A stretch of 64,000 bases of DNA. Origin: Acinetobacter portensis (GTDB lineage: Bacteria; Pseudomonadota; Gammaproteobacteria; Pseudomonadales; Moraxellaceae). Every line of letters begins with the position of its first letter. Position 1 is the stretch's first letter. The position numbers and the translations under genes are program-made. Below the pieces are notes generated by a model, which searched no databases, was not told the DNA's origin, and saw nothing but the letters and a program-made list of their open reading frames with translations. The stretch spans positions 124,001 to 188,000 of the forward strand of contig NZ_CP096121.1 of assembly GCF_023158935.1 (NCBI RefSeq), in the 5' to 3' direction. Of the stretch, positions 62,592 through 64,000 are shown piece by piece.

Positions 62592-64000
62592 ATGTCAACT
62601 AAAAAGAAATGGTTGGATCTGAGTAGCTTTGGCGCTCAACTTGTAGTAACCCCTAAAACTGATTTAAGAAACCAAGCAGCCATTATTAAGATTAAAGATG
62701 TTGAGCTTTTAGAGAAAAAGTTGAACACATCCTTAAACAGCTTCTTAACAGGTTTAAAAAAGACTGGAAAGTTTGTTTATATCACCAATGAGCAAAATAA
62801 CGACCTTAGTTTTATGTATAAGAGTTCGCAAGATAGTCTCTCTCTTTCTGACATAAAATCTGTTTTTCCTTACGACTCTAAAAATGACCTCATTGAAATG
62901 GATATGTCAGATATATATCTGCAAAACCCAATGAGTAGTGCTGAAAAAAACCAGTGGCAATCCCTATTTGAACTCAATAATCAAAAGTCCGTTGTGCTTT
63001 ACCAAGCAAAACAGCAAAAACCGTTTGCCCCAAATACAACCATTATGGGTGCGGTTAAACAATTCAATAAAGCAGATTTAGGCTGGAATAAGCTACCGAC
63101 ATTACTGCAGTCCGTAGATCCATTGCCGTTGGCTGATTTAGACAATTACGGGTACCAAGCAGATAAAACACTGACTCGTTATTATGTTGATAAAGAAGCA
63201 GCGCTAAATGCTGGACTCATAGAAGATACGATAGAGCCTATTGAACTAAGCAAACAGCTAGTGATTTCGGTTAATTCAGGCGGTGAAGTACTTGCCCTAA
63301 AAGATATTACGCAAATTCCTGAGCTGACCAATTATAAAATATCTTCACATCCAGCATGGCCAGCGTATAACAGCTTACCGAAGCAATTTATTGATATTCG
63401 AGAGCTGAATAAGGGGCTGAATACGAGCATTGATCCAATTGTGAATGCGCTTAGATCGGATGATCATGCCGTTAATCACCAAGGATTGATCAAGCTTCAA
63501 ACCTTAGTCACGAAAATCAATGACTGTTTGTATTCATACGAAGAAAACAGCATCCCGTCAGCATTGGCACCATTTGGTATAGAAACAACTGCGTTACAGC
63601 TGGTGGACAATGATTGGAAAGTTTGGGAATACAACAACCAAACTTTAGATGTAGAAGAATTCGACCTTGCCGATAAGATTAAGGACCTGATCCAAAGCGT
63701 TCAAAATAATATTAATAATTTAAGAACATTTGATCCCTACTCAATTGGTGATAGCAGTTTTGATCGTGAATTAATTTATGAAAGTTTGGATGACATCGGT
63801 ACAAGTTTAGAAAGCTTGGATCTCAATCAAATTAAGCAAACCATACCGCCTGAACCTAAGGTTCCAGTAAAACGTTTGTTCAATCGAATTGATCACTTTT
63901 TTAGACACACCAAGTTTAAGCCGAACATTCCAGAACCAGTCATTAAGGACTCTTTGACTAAACTCGCTTTAATGCGAAAAATTAAGCAAGAATACCTACA
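62592..64000 (+). CDS. Hypothetical protein, 3' end outside the window
   Basis: At least 469 residues, open to the right edge. ATG 62592 has GGAG (62583-62586). The N-terminus KKKWLDLSSFGAQLVV resembles the start of the giant methylase-helicase (KIKWIDLSQAGVYLDV), so the two may share a small N-terminal module. The rest is mixed alpha/beta with helical charged parts and no known motif (SIDPIVNALRSDDHAVNHQGLIKL). No signal peptide or membrane segment is seen in the visible part. Confidence 0.72.
   Translation, partial: MSTKKKWLDLSSFGAQLVVTPKTDLRNQAAIIKIKDVELLEKKLNTSLNSFLTGLKKTGKFVYITNEQNNDLSFMYKSSQDSLSLSDIKSVFPYDSKNDLIEMDMSDIYLQNPMSSAEKNQWQSLFELNNQKSVVLYQAKQQKPFAPNTTIMGAVKQFNKADLGWNKLPTLLQSVDPLPLADLDNYGYQADKTLTRYYVDKEAALNAGLIEDTIEPIELSKQLVISVNSGGEVLALKDITQIPELTNYKISSHPAWPAYNSLPKQFIDIRELNKGLNTSIDPIVNALRSDDHAVNHQGLIKLQTLVTKINDCLYSYEENSIPSALAPFGIETTALQLVDNDWKVWEYNNQTLDVEEFDLADKIKDLIQSVQNNINNLRTFDPYSIGDSSFDRELIYESLDDIGTSLESLDLNQIKQTIPPEPKVPVKRLFNRIDHFFRHTKFKPNIPEPVIKDSLTKLALMRKIKQEYL

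Overview
The window is an AT-rich stretch of what looks like a large plasmid from an Acinetobacter-type gammaproteobacterium. The grounds are iteron/Rep_3 remains, IS3-family elements, and a transposon backbone with a sulfate permease-uspA pair, an arrangement I know from Acinetobacter AbaR/Tn6022-type islands. No rRNA, tRNA, CRISPR array or antibiotic-resistance gene was seen.

Layout. (1) 1-1435 is the end of a small-plasmid module: the tail of a probable MobA/MobL-type mobilisation protein, an origin with inverted repeat, DnaA box, AT-rich stretch and four iterons, and a Rep_3 initiator gene cut short after about 58 codons. (2) The cut is made by an IS3-family element, which is itself split in two (1435-2080 and 30167-30808). 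(3) The split is caused by a 28,086-bp Tn7-like transposon at 2081-30166, with TGTCA ends and a 5-bp target duplication GCCTG on both sides. Removing it and one GCCTG restores the IS reading frame. Its tnsA-tnsB-tnsC-tniQ-(zinc-ribbon) genes read leftward from the right end. A TnsE-like gene sits alone at the left end. A second, different IS3-family element (23224-24511) splits the zinc-ribbon gene.

Transposon cargo. After the sulfate permease and universal stress protein come an AraC regulator with an AhpD-like protein and an exported HAD protein, an ECF sigma/zinc anti-sigma pair, and a periplasmic-redox set (CcdA-like, thioredoxin, peroxiredoxin-like). The main block, 13070-22277, is an arsenosugar-type organoarsenical pathway: radical SAM ArsS, a TVP38-flavoprotein fusion, a DUF547 protein, two glycosyltransferases, ArsM methyltransferase, a PiT transporter, an MTA-phosphorylase-family enzyme and a sterol-desaturase-like membrane oxidase. 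No arsR, arsB or arsC is present, so the block looks built for making or handling organoarsenicals rather than simple arsenite efflux.

Plasmid backbone, 30809-64000. Leftward genes (30.8-41.2 kb) are mostly unknown, with a lipoprotein M48 protease and a 596-residue possible initiator. Rightward genes (42.8-64 kb) include a 2210-residue methylase-helicase fusion of the phage P1 DarB type, a 1480-residue protein, and a run of exported paralogues. Between the two arms, 41169-42839 is non-coding and holds nine copies of an ~84-bp repeat, two pairs of 16-bp iterons and DnaA-box-like sites; I infer that it is the working origin or another control centre. A motif close to GTATATACC recurs in front of several backbone genes.
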